From contig CATOSB010000002.1 of the NCBI GenBank assembly GCA_951812305.1, positions 1,178,001 to 1,242,000 on the forward strand: DNA of 64,000 nucleotides, given 5' to 3'. Below, one piece after another: positions 53,524-62,877 of the stretch. The position numbers were made by a program, and so were the translations under genes. The number at the start of each line of letters is the position of its first letter. The stretch's first letter is position 1. Origin of the DNA: an uncultured Paracoccaceae bacterium. Lineage in GTDB: Bacteria; Pseudomonadota; Alphaproteobacteria; Rhodobacterales; Rhodobacteraceae. The notes below the pieces were generated by a model. The model saw only the letters and a list, made by a program, of their open reading frames with translations. It searched no databases and had not been told where the DNA came from.

Positions 53524-54462
53524 ATGAAGACCTTCACCTCCTGGAACGGCCTGACCGCCGACGACAAGGGTGCCGCCGTCGCCATCGGCAATTTCGATGG
53601 CGTTCATATCGGCCATCAGGCGGTGATTGATATCGCCCGCGCGGAGGGCGCGCGCACCGGCGCACCGCTTGGCATCCTGACTTTTGAGCCTCATCCGCGT
53701 GAAGTGTTTGCGCCAGATGCGCCGCCCTTTCGGCTGATGAATGCAATTGCCAAGGAACATCGGCTGGAAAAGCTGGGCGTTCAGCGCCTTTATCAGATCG
53801 CCTTTAACAGGTCGCTTTCCGGCCTGACGCCAGAAGAATTCGCCAAATATGTCGTTGTTGAGGGCCTGGGGTTGCGCCATGTCGTGGTTGGGCAGGATTT
53901 CTGTTTTGGCAAGGGCCGCGTGGGCACCGCAGAAGACCTGCAAAATTTCGGAACCAAATTTGGGTTTGGCGTCACGCTCGCCCAACTGATTGCCACGGGC
54001 GGCCGCGAGGTTTCTTCGACAAATATCCGCACCGCCCTAAGTGACGGCGAACCGCGTATTGCTGCCGAAATGCTCGGCCACTGGCACCGGATCGACGGGC
54101 CTGTGGAGCATGGCGAAAAGCGCGGGCGCGGGCTTGGATTTCCGACAGCGAATATGTCGATCACCGGGCTGCATCCGCCGAAATTCGGCGTCTATGCGGT
54201 TCTGGTCGATGTTCTGGATGGCCCGTACGCGGGCAGTTACCAAGGCGCGGCCAGCATCGGCGTGCGCCCGATGTTCGGCGAAAACCGCGCCAATCTGGAG
54301 ACTTTCATCTTCGACTTTGACGGCGACATATACGGCGCGGAACTGTCGGTTGGGTTGGTAGAATACCTGAGGCCGGAACTGACATTCGACGGGTTAGATC
54401 AGCTGACCAGTCAGATGGCCAAGGATTGCGATCAGGCCCGCGCCATTCTGGCCGCGCTATGA
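53524..54462 (+). CDS. ribF: Bifunctional riboflavin kinase / FMN adenylyltransferase
   Basis: The 312-residue RibF has an N-terminal adenylyltransferase domain (IGNFDGVHIGHQAVID near residue 22, LTFEPHPREVF, and VVGQDFCFGKGRVG near 122). A C-terminal flavokinase domain (GRGLGFPTANMSI near 201, then LEDFIFDFDGDIYG-like LETFIFDFDGDIYG near 258) follows. It converts riboflavin to FMN and FAD. Its TGA overlaps the ATG of the split YcgN-like gene. Confidence 0.95.
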   Translation: MKTFTSWNGLTADDKGAAVAIGNFDGVHIGHQAVIDIARAEGARTGAPLGILTFEPHPREVFAPDAPPFRLMNAIAKEHRLEKLGVQRLYQIAFNRSLSGLTPEEFAKYVVVEGLGLRHVVVGQDFCFGKGRVGTAEDLQNFGTKFGFGVTLAQLIATGGREVSSTNIRTALSDGEPRIAAEMLGHWHRIDGPVEHGEKRGRGLGFPTANMSITGLHPPKFGVYAVLVDVLDGPYAGSYQGAASIGVRPMFGENRANLETFIFDFDGDIYGAELSVGLVEYLRPELTFDGLDQLTSQMAKDCDQARAILAAL

Positions 54463-54538
54463 AAGACCCGATTGATCGCGACGGGTTGCGTCATCGGTTC
54501 TGGGAAAAAGTGCCGCTGAAGAACCTGTCGCCTAAGGA
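54459..54538 (+). pseudogene. YcgN/UPF0260-like protein, 5' part, split by IS nest
   Basis: This short N-terminal part (MKDPIDRDGLRHRFWEKVPL) overlaps the ribF stop in an ATGA and is interrupted at P-K-E by the second IS982-type nest. Removing the insertion and one TAAGGA duplication joins it in frame with 57669 (S-P-K-E-W-E-A-L-C-D-G-C-G). The intact protein would be about 158 residues of the cysteine-rich UPF0260 family. Confidence 0.83.
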
Positions 54539-54558
54539 ACCTGAGTTCTGGATAAGCG

Positions 54559-55452
54559 CTATATCTGGTATTCGACCTGCCTGATTGTTTCCGGCACGGT
54601 TATGGGTCCCATTTTAACTTTGGTTTTCCCGAGCATATAGGCTGCGACACACGAGATGAGGTGTACGAATGCGTTGGCAGGCGATCTGTGTCGAGTGTGT
54701 TCCAGTCCCATGCTGGTTTTCAACTTATCGAACAGAGTTTCGATGATGAACCGCCTTCGCAACAGGATTTTGTTCAGGATTGGCAGGAGATAGTTTTTCA
54801 TGTTGCGGCGAATGCCGGTGACGAGGTGGAGCCCACGCTGCCAGAGCCGTTGGAAGAGGGATTTGGAGATATAGCCCTTATCAGCAAATATCTTGCCTTC
54901 GAGGCCCGCGATCATGGCTTCAAACGGCTTTCGATCATCGACATTACCTGCCGTGATTTTGACGGCCATGATCTCCCCCTTGTTGTTGATGATTAGATGC
55001 AGTTTGAAGCCAAAGAACCAGCCCATTGTGCTGCGACCGCGCTTTGCCAGCCCCTTGAAGACCTTGTTTCGATTAATGCGGGCATTGTGGCAGACCGCGA
55101 GCTTAGTGCTGTCGGCAAAATAGACGCCGGTTTTTTCACCGCTGAAGCAGTGCAGCAGTATGCAAAACGGCACCATTAATCTTGGCATGAGGCTGACAAA
55201 CCGACCATAGCTCGGGAGGGTGCCAAAGCAGTCACGGTATTTCTGCTCAACGCCATAAATCCAATAATGTTTGAAGTCCTTGAACGGCGACAAGTGAAAC
55301 AAGACCATGATGAACAGGCTCTCCCCCAGGGTCAGCTTGCCGGAGCGAAGCCTCTGACGACCCGAGGGGATCAACCGGTGGCGCTCCCAGTCCTCGTAGG
55401 TTTTTGCAAAATCATCGAGACAGACAAAAAGTGCGGTGTTAGTGATCGACAT
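54559..55452 (-). CDS. IS982-family transposase, full length (copy 2)
   Basis: The 297-residue transposase contains [35 protein letters not shown] and [12 protein letters not shown] blocks, with all three acidic catalytic residues. It ends naturally [12 protein letters not shown]. It differs from copy 1 by at least one residue (RSGKL for RAGKL). I chose ATG 55452. It is probably the active source of transposase for both copies. Confidence 0.9.
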   Translation of the reverse strand: MSITNTALFVCLDDFAKTYEDWERHRLIPSGRQRLRSGKLTLGESLFIMVLFHLSPFKDFKHYWIYGVEQKYRDCFGTLPSYGRFVSLMPRLMVPFCILLHCFSGEKTGVYFADSTKLAVCHNARINRNKVFKGLAKRGRSTMGWFFGFKLHLIINNKGEIMAVKITAGNVDDRKPFEAMIAGLEGKIFADKGYISKSLFQRLWQRGLHLVTGIRRNMKNYLLPILNKILLRRRFIIETLFDKLKTSMGLEHTRHRSPANAFVHLISCVAAYMLGKTKVKMGPITVPETIRQVEYQI

Positions 55453-55998
55453 GAGTGGCGGTCCATATTGTGTCGCTTTTGAACCTTGAATCATGGGGCA
55501 ACGTACCTGGAAACCCCTCTCACCCCATACTAATCACGGGGGCATTCAGGCTGGTCAACACGGGGCAAAAGGTGCGCGCCATGGAGAACAACTTCCCAAT
55601 CAACGAAGATCTCGCTTATGAGAAGATCCGGGACCTCATGTTCGACATGATGGAAGAGGACCCCAACCGTCTCTACGCCCTCACGGATAAGCTCAATGAA
55701 CTGGCTGCGCTCCCTAAAAGAACCATGACACTTGTGCTCGATCTGATGGCCGCCACTCCCTTTCAGGTGATCATCCCGAAACACGTACGGAAAAATGACC
55801 CTGATACATTCAAAGCGGATCACGAAACCGTTTCAAATGTTCTATTTCTTGGAGAGTTTGGCGGAATTGCCGTTGAACTGGAGCCAAATGAGGCTTTGAG
55901 AGAACCGAGGATCATTTCCATAACAATGGTGGAAATCCCTCATCGCAACCCTCTGCGAAAAAGGGTCAACGAGTATCGTAAAAAACGAATCAAAAAAC

Positions 55999-57599
55999 GT
56001 AACTCCCAAGCACCCCCCACGTTTGAGTGTTATTGTCAGTTTTATGGTGAGTCGAATTTGCCATTTTGCGCGTGTTTTTTTTCTTTCTTGTCTGAATTCT
56101 GTGGCGCCGGGTTGATTTCTCTGAATCAGTGGTGGGATGGATCAGGTTGCCGCCCTTGAACAACTTCTCGCCACGGCTCTGCGTCGGATCGCTGAGCTTG
56201 AAGCTGCGTTGGCGAGCATGGCGGAAGAGATCACGGACCTGCGCCGACAGTTGGCCAAGAACAGCAGCAATAGCAGCAAGCCCCCTTCAAGTGATGGCCT
56301 GAAGAAGCCAGCCCCGCGCAGCCTGCGTGGCAAATCCGGAAAGAAAAGTGGCGGCCAAGTTGGCCACCGGGGCGACACCCTGCGCCAGACGTCAACACCC
56401 GACTTTGTCGAACGGCATGAGGCGACGCATTGCAGCGCCTGTCAGAGCGCCCTGACGGCGGAGATGGTGAAAGGGATCGAGAAGCGTCAGGTGTTCGACT
56501 TGCCTGCGCCACGCCTGGAGGTCACCGAGCATCAGGCGGCGGTTTATTGTTGCGACCATTGTCGAGCCACGACGACGGCTGGCTTTCCCGATGGCGTGGC
56601 CGCGCATGTGCAATATGGCACGCGCATGCGGGCAGTGGCGGTCTATTGCAATGTTCAGCAGCTGATACCCGAGGATCGGGTCTGCCAGCTTATGCGCGAC
56701 CTGTTTGGGGCCACCAGCTTGTGCGCGGCCAGCGTGACCAACTGGACGCGCGGCGCGGCAAATAAGATGGGTGTCGTGGTTGAACACATTCTCGCCCGGC
56801 TTGCCGAAGGCGGCGTTCGGCATCTGGACGAGACCGGACTTCGTGTTGCCGGCAAGCTGCACTGGCTGCACACGATCTGCGATACCGCCTTCACCCATTA
56901 CCGCATCAGCGCCAAACGCGGTGCTGTTCCAACCTTCCTGACCGGCGGGACGATCATTCATGATCACTGGAAACCCTACTACGCCCATATGAGCGGAGTG
57001 GACGCCCACGCCCTCTGCGGGGCGCATCACTTGCGCGAACTCAAGGCCATCGAAGAGATCGAAAAAGAGCCTTGGGCGACGGAGATGAGCGCAGTGCTTC
57101 ATAGCGCCAATCAGCTCAGATGCGCGGCTCAGGATCAAGGCGAGACCGAACTCCCGGAACTGGTTCGCCAGGGTATAGTCACCAGATACATGGCGATCCT
57201 CGCCAAGGGGCTCGCCTTCCACGAACGCCGGCCCCCGCTGGCCAAAAGCCCCGGCACCCGCGGCCGAAAAGCCAGGCGGCCAGGCCACAACCTGCTCCTC
57301 CGCCTGCGTGACTACCGCGATGACGTTTTGCGATTCATCGCCGACTTCGCGGTCCCATTCACAAACAATCAGGCCGAACAGGACCTGCGCATGATGAAGC
57401 TGCGCATGAAAATCTCGGGCACCTTCCGCACCCTCGAGGGCGCGCGGGTCTTCGCCGACATCAGGTCCGTCATCTCGACGGCCAGAAAACACCGGTTCAA
57501 CATCCTGGAAATCCTGACCCTGTCACCACCTCAGATCATCGCACGGCTCTGACGGAACAAAACCCCGCAACCCTATCGGACAGGGTGCTTGGGAGTTAC
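55999..57599 (+). mobile_element. IS66-family element, copy 2
   Basis: A 1601 bp element with ends GTAACTCCCAAGCACCC, flanked by the 8 bp duplication CAAAAAAC (55991-55998 and 57600-57607). It has one more T than copy 1 in the run before tnpC. It lies within the second IS982-type element at a site 91 bases away, in that element's own coordinates, from the copy 1 site. Confidence 0.93.
56137..57552 (+). CDS. tnpC: IS66-family transposase TnpC (copy 2)
   Basis: This 471-residue TnpC is identical in translation to copy 1, with coiled coil, NSSNSSKPPSSDGLKKP linker, two CxxC pairs and HLDETGL / HDHWKPYY / NNQAEQDLRMMK catalytic region. It begins at ATG 56137 after GGTGGG. It appears functional. 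Confidence 0.95.
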   Translation: MDQVAALEQLLATALRRIAELEAALASMAEEITDLRRQLAKNSSNSSKPPSSDGLKKPAPRSLRGKSGKKSGGQVGHRGDTLRQTSTPDFVERHEATHCSACQSALTAEMVKGIEKRQVFDLPAPRLEVTEHQAAVYCCDHCRATTTAGFPDGVAAHVQYGTRMRAVAVYCNVQQLIPEDRVCQLMRDLFGATSLCAASVTNWTRGAANKMGVVVEHILARLAEGGVRHLDETGLRVAGKLHWLHTICDTAFTHYRISAKRGAVPTFLTGGTIIHDHWKPYYAHMSGVDAHALCGAHHLRELKAIEEIEKEPWATEMSAVLHSANQLRCAAQDQGETELPELVRQGIVTRYMAILAKGLAFHERRPPLAKSPGTRGRKARRPGHNLLLRLRDYRDDVLRFIADFAVPFTNNQAEQDLRMMKLRMKISGTFRTLEGARVFADIRSVISTARKHRFNILEILTLSPPQIIARL

Positions 57600-57668
57600 C
57601 AAAAAACTACGAAAAAATTCTGTCGAGTAGTGCACTGGTGACGCCAACGTCTTATCCAGAATCGGGGT

Positions 57669-58065
57669 TAAGGAGTGGGAAGCGCTGTGCGACGGCTGTG
57701 GCAAGTGCTGCCTGAACAAGCTGGAAGACCCGGAAACGAATGAGATCGCCTTTACCCGCATCGCCTGTCGTTTGTTGGATGATGAAACCTGCCGCTGCGC
57801 GCAGTACGACATCCGCAAACAGATCGTACCGGAATGCGTGGTTCTGACGCCGAAAAACATCGAAGACGTCGCCTATTGGATGCCTGAAACCTGCGCCTAT
57901 CGGCTGATCTTTGAACAAAAGGCGCTTTACGACTGGCACCCGCTGATTTCGGGCGACCCGGACAGCGTGCATCAGGCCGGGGTTTCGGTGCTGGGCTGGA
58001 CCGTGCCGGAATTCGAAGTGCCCGAGGAAGAGTGGGAAGAGTACGTCGTCGAGGAACCAATCTGA
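57669..58065 (+). pseudogene. YcgN/UPF0260-like protein, 3' part
   Basis: This is the main body of the split gene. After the junction come CDGCGKCCLNKLED, with a C-x2-C-x3-CC cluster, then CRLLDDETCRCAQYD and ETCAYRLIFEQKALYDWHPL. The cysteine spacing is the UPF0260 zinc/iron-binding pattern. It ends TGA 58063-58065, nine bases before threonine aldolase. The family has no settled function. Confidence 0.83.
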
Positions 58066-58074
58066 GGATCTCCC

Positions 58075-59121
58075 ATGCATTTCGCCTCTGACACCACATC
58101 GCCCGCTCATCCTAGTGTGATCGAAGCGCTGGCGCGCGCCAACACCGGGTATTTGGGCAGCTACGGCGCTGATCCGATCATGGACGAGGTGCGCGCGCGG
58201 GTGCGCGACGTTTTCGAGGCGCCCGAGGCAGCAGTATACCTAGTGACGACCGGATCCATCGCCAATGCACTGTCTCTCGCCACGTTCTGCCCGCCCTGGG
58301 GCGCAGTTTACTGCCACCGACACGCCCATATCGAAACAGACGAGTGCGGCGCGCCGGAATTCTACACCGGCGGCGCGAAACTGGTGCTGATCGACGGCGA
58401 GAACGGGAAGATGGACCCGGAAAACCTGCGCGATGCTTTGGCGAACCCTGTGACGCCGGATGTGCACCTTGTTCAGCGCGGCATGGTGTCGATCACCAAC
58501 GTGACCGAATTTGGCACCGTCTATACACCGGCAGAGATTGCAAAGCTGACCGGCATTGCGCGCGAATACGACCTGCCTGTGCATCTGGACGGCGCGCGGT
58601 TTGCCAATGCCATTGTCGCCAGCGGCGCGAGCCCTGCGGACATGACCTGGCGCGCAGGTGTCGACGTATTGAGCTTTGGTGGCACCAAAAACGGGCTGAT
58701 GGGCGTAGAGGCGGTGGTGATATTCGACCCCGACAGGGCCTGGGAGTTCGAGCTGCGCCGCAAACGCGGAGGGCATCTGATGTCCAAGCACCGGTTTTTG
58801 TCAGCACAAATGCGGGCCTATCTGGCGGATGATCTTTGGCAGGGTTTGGCGCGCAATGCCAATGAAATGGGTGGGCGATTGGCGCAAGGGATTGCCGCGT
58901 CGCAAAGCGCCGCGCTGAAATTTCCCACAGATGCCAACATGGTGTTTGCAAACTGGCCGCGTGGAATTCACAGGACGGCGCAAAGTGCCGGTGCGGTTTA
59001 TGGCATCTGGCCGTTTGATCAGCCGCTGCAGGGACCGGATGAAGAGGTCTTGTCAGCGCGGTTGGTGTGCAGTTGGTCGACGACCGAGAAGGACGTGGAT
59101 GAGTTTTTGAATTTGCTGTGA
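58075..59121 (+). CDS. ltaE: Low-specificity L-threonine aldolase
   Basis: The 348-residue fold-type I PLP enzyme shows the threonine aldolase pattern: FASDTTSPAHPSVIEAL near the start, HAHIETDECGAPEF near residue 82, HLDGARFANAIVASG near 174, and the PLP lysine in LSFGGTKNGLMG near 203. It splits threonine or allo-threonine to glycine and acetaldehyde. It follows the YcgN-like gene by 9 bases and may be transcribed from the ribF operon. Confidence 0.92.
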   Translation: MHFASDTTSPAHPSVIEALARANTGYLGSYGADPIMDEVRARVRDVFEAPEAAVYLVTTGSIANALSLATFCPPWGAVYCHRHAHIETDECGAPEFYTGGAKLVLIDGENGKMDPENLRDALANPVTPDVHLVQRGMVSITNVTEFGTVYTPAEIAKLTGIAREYDLPVHLDGARFANAIVASGASPADMTWRAGVDVLSFGGTKNGLMGVEAVVIFDPDRAWEFELRRKRGGHLMSKHRFLSAQMRAYLADDLWQGLARNANEMGGRLAQGIAASQSAALKFPTDANMVFANWPRGIHRTAQSAGAVYGIWPFDQPLQGPDEEVLSARLVCSWSTTEKDVDEFLNLL

Positions 59122-59174
59122 CGCAGGTTTGATGCGTCCGCGCTTGGCCAAGAGCCGCAAATCAAGAGAAAAGA

Positions 59175-59379
59175 CGCGCGATTGCCTGCCCGTGGGGTGG
59201 CGAACCAACCTCGCAGTTTGCCCGTTAATCCCAGCCAAGCCCGTGTACGTTCAATAGATTGCACCCGGCCTCACCAAATCGCCAGCCCCCTCTCGTGCAT
59301 TGCATCACCATGCAATGCACTGCCGGCAACACATTGCCTTGGCAATGTGTGAGAGGCGGGACGGGCAGGCGATCGCGCG
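59175..59379 (+). repeat. Arm-paired intergenic repeat, copy H (with 68 bp double-hairpin insert)
   Basis: The arms are CGCGCGATTGCCTGCCCGT and the complement CGCGCGATCGCCTGCCCGT. At 59289-59356 it carries the insert also found in copy A, bounded by CCTCTC and GAGAGG. Its second stem, ACACATTGCC-TT-GGCAATGTGT, is perfect here. It occupies most of the 381 bp before the next gene, and no gene is seen. Confidence 0.83.
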
Positions 59380-59502
59380 GCGCCTGCGGCTTGATTCCCC
59401 GCGAGGGGGCTGGCCCGCCTTGACCTCTTCAAGCCATTCGCACCGACAACTCAGTGTCGGGCCAACGTTTGGCTAAAGGAACGATCGATTTCGCCTCGCC
59501 GT

Positions 59503-59742
59503 TCAATTCCCACCTTTCCGCCCGGGACGCCAAGCCATCTTCATATAAACATCTCCGGCCCTCAGCTCCTCAAGCATCTGATTAAGACGCTTCACGCGCG
59601 TCTCTTCGCGTTTGGCCCGGTTAATCCACCCCAGATAGTCATTGCGCTGATACCACGGGCGCTGATCATACCGTTCCATCAATCCGTTGGACTGAAGAGC
59701 GTCCCTGACAAAGTCAGGCATAGGGTTCGGCGGCCGTTTCAT
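59503..59742 (-). CDS. Short YdeI/OmpD-associated-like protein
   Basis: The 79-residue protein resembles the C-terminal YdeI/OmpD-associated domain (MPDFVRDALQSNGLMERYD, then WYQRNDYLGWINRAKREETR, then RVKRLNQMLEELRAGDVY). Full members have about 190-200 residues with a preceding DUF1801-type domain; here only the short form is present. No function is established, and the call rests on pattern memory. Confidence 0.7.
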   Translation of the reverse strand: MKRPPNPMPDFVRDALQSNGLMERYDQRPWYQRNDYLGWINRAKREETRVKRLNQMLEELRAGDVYMKMAWRPGRKGGN

Positions 59743-59805
59743 GACAACCTCGCAAACTGTTCGGAGAACAGGTTACCGCAAATCCAAAAATCGAGGCAAC
59801 GGCGC

Positions 59806-60117
59806 CTAGTGCGTCCAGACCGTCCGCCGGTTGGTCGCGAAATTGTCGCCATAACCGCCGGGGCGGATGTTCGGCTTGCGCTTGTGTGGTTCCGCCACCA
59901 CCGCGTCGATGCCGTGATCCTCGGCATATTCCAACGCGGCATCTTTCGTCTCAAACGTCAACCTGACCTGACTTTGCGTATCATCCGAACTTGTCCAGCC
60001 CATCAGCGGGTCAACCTCGCGCGCCGCACCAGACACATATTCCAGCACCCAGTGCTTCGTCTTCGCCGCACCAGAGGTCATCGCGTTTCTTGCAGGTTGA
60101 TAGATGCGCGCAGGCAT
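59806..60117 (-). CDS. NDUFS4-like complex I accessory subunit
   Basis: The 103-residue protein matches the alphaproteobacterial ETC complex I subunit family: [20 protein letters not shown] at the start, [21 protein letters not shown] near residue 24, [19 protein letters not shown] near 50, and the C-terminal NRRTVWTH. It is an accessory part of NADH:ubiquinone oxidoreductase that is shared with mitochondria. ATG 60117 gives the family length. The nuo genes lie elsewhere, as is usual. Confidence 0.9.
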   Translation of the reverse strand: MPARIYQPARNAMTSGAAKTKHWVLEYVSGAAREVDPLMGWTSSDDTQSQVRLTFETKDAALEYAEDHGIDAVVAEPHKRKPNIRPGGYGDNFATNRRTVWTH

Positions 60118-60465
60118 ATGTTTCTCCCGGATATCGCAGGTACCTATCGCAAATTGCGCCCGCACTCTGCAACAGGGATTTGCCGCGAATTTTGGGAAAT
60201 GTGGCCGTCGACCATAAGCAGGGTACAGTGGGTGGGTGGGGTAGCGCCCTGCAAATCGTCGACGGCCAGACTTGTAATACTTCACACGGTAAGGGTGAGT
60301 TTACCCTAAGGCAACACAATATTTACGATAGAGCATGATTGCGCGGGATGACGCTTGGCAGGCGAGAGAATGCCCTGGAGAACAGGCATTTCCGCCGCAC
60401 CGGTCTCGTCCCTTGAACAAGAACAAAAAGTGATCAAATGTGGCATGGAAAGGAATCGTTAACCC
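60118..60465. other. 348 bp divergent promoter region between the NDUFS4 and uvrB genes
   Basis: Both genes start away from each other. Open frames here have no supported content. A small hairpin AGGGTGAGTTTACCCT (60293-60308) is present. The last 60 bases before uvrB contain GAACAAGAAC, but not at SOS-box spacing. Confidence 0.5.
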
Positions 60466-62643
60466 ATGTCAGAACCGATCCTCAGCGCCCCTGCCCCCGA
60501 TGTCCGAACCCGCGACAAGCTGGAAGGCGGCGTTCGGCTGGAAATGGTGACGGAATTCGAACCCGCAGGCGATCAGCCCACGGCGATTGTCGAGCTTGTC
60601 GATGGCATCACAGACGGCGAGCAGAATCAGGTTCTCTTGGGCGCCACCGGCACCGGCAAGACCTATACGATGGCCAAGGTCATCGCCGAAACACAGCGCC
60701 CCGCCATCATCCTCGCCCCCAACAAGACGCTGGCCGCGCAGTTATACGGCGAATTCAAAGGGTTCTTCCCCAACAACTCCGTCGAATATTTCGTCAGCTT
60801 TTATGATTATTACCAGCCAGAGGCTTACGTCCCCCGTTCCGACACTTACATCGAAAAAGAAAGCCAGATTAACGAGCAAATCGACCGGATGCGCCACTCG
60901 GCCACCCGGGCTCTGCTCGAACGCGACGACGTTATCATCGTCGCCTCGGTCTCCTGCATCTACGGCATCGGCTCGGTCGAAACCTATGGCGCGATGACGC
61001 AAGACCTGAAGTCCGGCGACAGCTATGACCAGCGTCAGGTGATGAAAGACCTCGTCGCCCAGCAATACCGCCGAAACGATCAGGCCTTCGCCCGTGGCTC
61101 CTTTCGCGTTCGCGGCGACAGCCTTGAAATCTGGCCGGCCCACCTCGAAGACAGGGCGTGGAAGCTGTCATTTTTCGGAGAGGAACTGGAATCGATCACC
61201 GAATTCGACCCCCTAACGGGCGAGAAGACCGACAATTTCGAGCGCATTCGCGTCTACGCCAATTCCCACTACGTCACGCCCCGCCCTACGCTCAACCAGG
61301 CCATGGTGAACATCAAAAAAGAACTCCGCCACCGCCTCGACCAACTGGTGGACGAGGGTAAGCTGCTGGAAGCCCAGCGCCTTGAACAGCGCACTTATTT
61401 CGACCTTGAAATGCTGGAGGCCACCGGGTCGTGCAACGGCATCGAAAACTACTCCCGCTATCTGACCGGCCGCGCCCCCGGCGAACCGCCCCCGACCCTG
61501 TTCGAATTCATCCCCGACCACGCCATCGTTTTCGCCGATGAATCCCACGTCTCTGTGCCCCAGATTGGCGGCATGTATCGCGGCGACTATCGCCGGAAGT
61601 TCACGCTGTCAGAACACGGGTTTAGACTGCCGTCCTGCATGGACAACCGGCCTTTGAAGTTCGAAGAATGGGACGCCATGCGCCCGCAATCGGTCTTCGT
61701 CTCTGCCACGCCGCAGAACTGGGAACTTGAACAGTCGGGAGGCGTTTTCACCGAACAGGTCATCCGCCCCACCGGCCTGATCGACCCGCCTGTTGAAATC
61801 CGCCCCGTCGAGATGCAGGTCGACGATCTGCTGGATGAGGTCCGCAAGGTCGCCGAACGGGGCATGCGCACGCTTTGCACCACGCTGACCAAACGCATGG
61901 CCGAGGATCTGACCGAATACATGCACGAACAGGGCATCCGCGTGCGCTATATGCATTCCGACATCGACACGCTGGAACGCATCGAGATCCTGCGCGATCT
62001 GCGCCTCGGCGCTTTTGACGTGCTGATCGGCATTAACCTGCTGCGCGAAGGCCTCGACATCCCCGAATGCGGGCTGGTTGCGATTTTGGACGCCGACAAG
62101 GAAGGCTTCCTGCGTTCTGAAACCTCGCTGGTTCAGACTATCGGCCGCGCCGCGCGCAACGCCGACGGCCGCGTCATCATGTATGCCGACCGCATCACTG
62201 GCTCGATGGAACGCGCGCTGAAAGAAACCGACCGCCGCCGCGCCAAACAGATCGCCTATAACGAAGAACACGGCATCACCCCCGCCACGGTGAAAAAGAA
62301 CGTCGAGGATGTGCTGTCCGGCCTTTACAAAGGCGACACCGACCAGTCCCGTGTCACCGCCAAAATCGACCCCGCCATTTCCGGCGGCAACCTGCAAACC
62401 GTGTTGGAGGGCCTGCGCACCGACATGCGCAAGGCCGCCGAGAATCTCGAATTCGAAGAAGCCGCCCGCCTGCGCGATGAGGTCAAACGGCTGGAGGCCG
62501 TCGACCTCGCCATCCACGACGACCCCATGGCCCGGCAATACGCCGTCGAGAAGGCGTCAGAGGCGGCGGTGAAGTCCCGCGGGCGCAGCACGGCCGGGAA
62601 GGCCGGGCAGAGGGGTGGGAATGTGAAGCGGCGGGGGAGGTGA
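60466..62643 (+). CDS. uvrB: Excinuclease ABC subunit B
   Basis: The 725-residue UvrB contains Walker A GATGTGKT near residue 63, the beta-hairpin [19 protein letters not shown] near 119, the DExx-like [19 protein letters not shown] near 360, helicase motif [11 protein letters not shown], and a C-terminal UVR domain ([20 protein letters not shown]). It loads onto damaged DNA with UvrA and positions UvrC. The basic tail ([16 protein letters not shown]) is lineage-typical. No clear SOS box lies upstream. Confidence 0.97.
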   Translation: MSEPILSAPAPDVRTRDKLEGGVRLEMVTEFEPAGDQPTAIVELVDGITDGEQNQVLLGATGTGKTYTMAKVIAETQRPAIILAPNKTLAAQLYGEFKGFFPNNSVEYFVSFYDYYQPEAYVPRSDTYIEKESQINEQIDRMRHSATRALLERDDVIIVASVSCIYGIGSVETYGAMTQDLKSGDSYDQRQVMKDLVAQQYRRNDQAFARGSFRVRGDSLEIWPAHLEDRAWKLSFFGEELESITEFDPLTGEKTDNFERIRVYANSHYVTPRPTLNQAMVNIKKELRHRLDQLVDEGKLLEAQRLEQRTYFDLEMLEATGSCNGIENYSRYLTGRAPGEPPPTLFEFIPDHAIVFADESHVSVPQIGGMYRGDYRRKFTLSEHGFRLPSCMDNRPLKFEEWDAMRPQSVFVSATPQNWELEQSGGVFTEQVIRPTGLIDPPVEIRPVEMQVDDLLDEVRKVAERGMRTLCTTLTKRMAEDLTEYMHEQGIRVRYMHSDIDTLERIEILRDLRLGAFDVLIGINLLREGLDIPECGLVAILDADKEGFLRSETSLVQTIGRAARNADGRVIMYADRITGSMERALKETDRRRAKQIAYNEEHGITPATVKKNVEDVLSGLYKGDTDQSRVTAKIDPAISGGNLQTVLEGLRTDMRKAAENLEFEEAARLRDEVKRLEAVDLAIHDDPMARQYAVEKASEAAVKSRGRSTAGKAGQRGGNVKRRGR

Positions 62644-62705
62644 CATCGCGTCCGAAACAACATCGGAAACCAGCATTTGTATAATTCAGAATATCCGAAT
62701 TTTAT

Positions 62706-62877
62706 TTAACTGCCGAGCTTTAAGCGATCAAGTTGGGCGAGCCAGCGAACAAACGATAATCCTTGGGAAATCAATAATATAGCAATTTCTTCCGACGGCT
62801 GGCTTGGTTCCTCAGCGCCTTCTTCGTGCCGGTAGAAGTGAGCGGCATTTATCCAACTTTTGAATGCTTCCAGAATC
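62706..62877 (-). pseudogene. C-terminal fragment of an unrecognised gene cut by IS66 copy 3
   Basis: The minus-strand frame ending TAA at 62706-62708 is open up to the IS66 boundary at 62878. It encodes about 56 residues (AFKSWINAAHFYRHEEG, then SEEIAILLISQGLSFVRWLA) with no stop, which looks like real coding sequence. The rest would lie beyond the IS and outside the window. I recognise no family. Confidence 0.55.

Larger units (their letters stand above)
55581..57630 (+). pseudogene. Passenger gene of the IS982-type element, copy 2, split by IS66
   Basis: From ATG 55581, 418 bases are native up to 55998. The IS66 element then intervenes at the target CAAAAAAC, and the last 23 bases end with TAG at 57628-57630. 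The joined product is 146 residues, with the basic tail RKRVNEYRKKRIKKLRKNS. IS66 entered only a few codons before the stop, so a nearly complete protein with a foreign tail may still be made, unlike copy 1. The function is unknown. Confidence 0.72.
54539..57668 (-). mobile_element. IS982-family element with passenger gene, copy 2, carrying nested IS66
   Basis: This is the second copy of the 1521 bp element, in inverted orientation relative to copy 1. It is bounded by ACCTGAGTTCTGGATAAG on the left and the complement of ACCCCGATTCTGGATAAG on the right, with 6 bp duplications TAAGGA at 54533-54538 and 57669-57674. It holds a full-length transposase and a passenger gene split by IS66 (55999-57599). 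It lacks the IS5-type insertion, and thus gives the empty-site reference for copy 1. Confidence 0.9.

Noticed and set aside
60400..60465. Possible SOS box before uvrB (GAACAAGAAC)
   Set aside because: The two GAAC units are two bases apart, whereas the alphaproteobacterial box needs seven.
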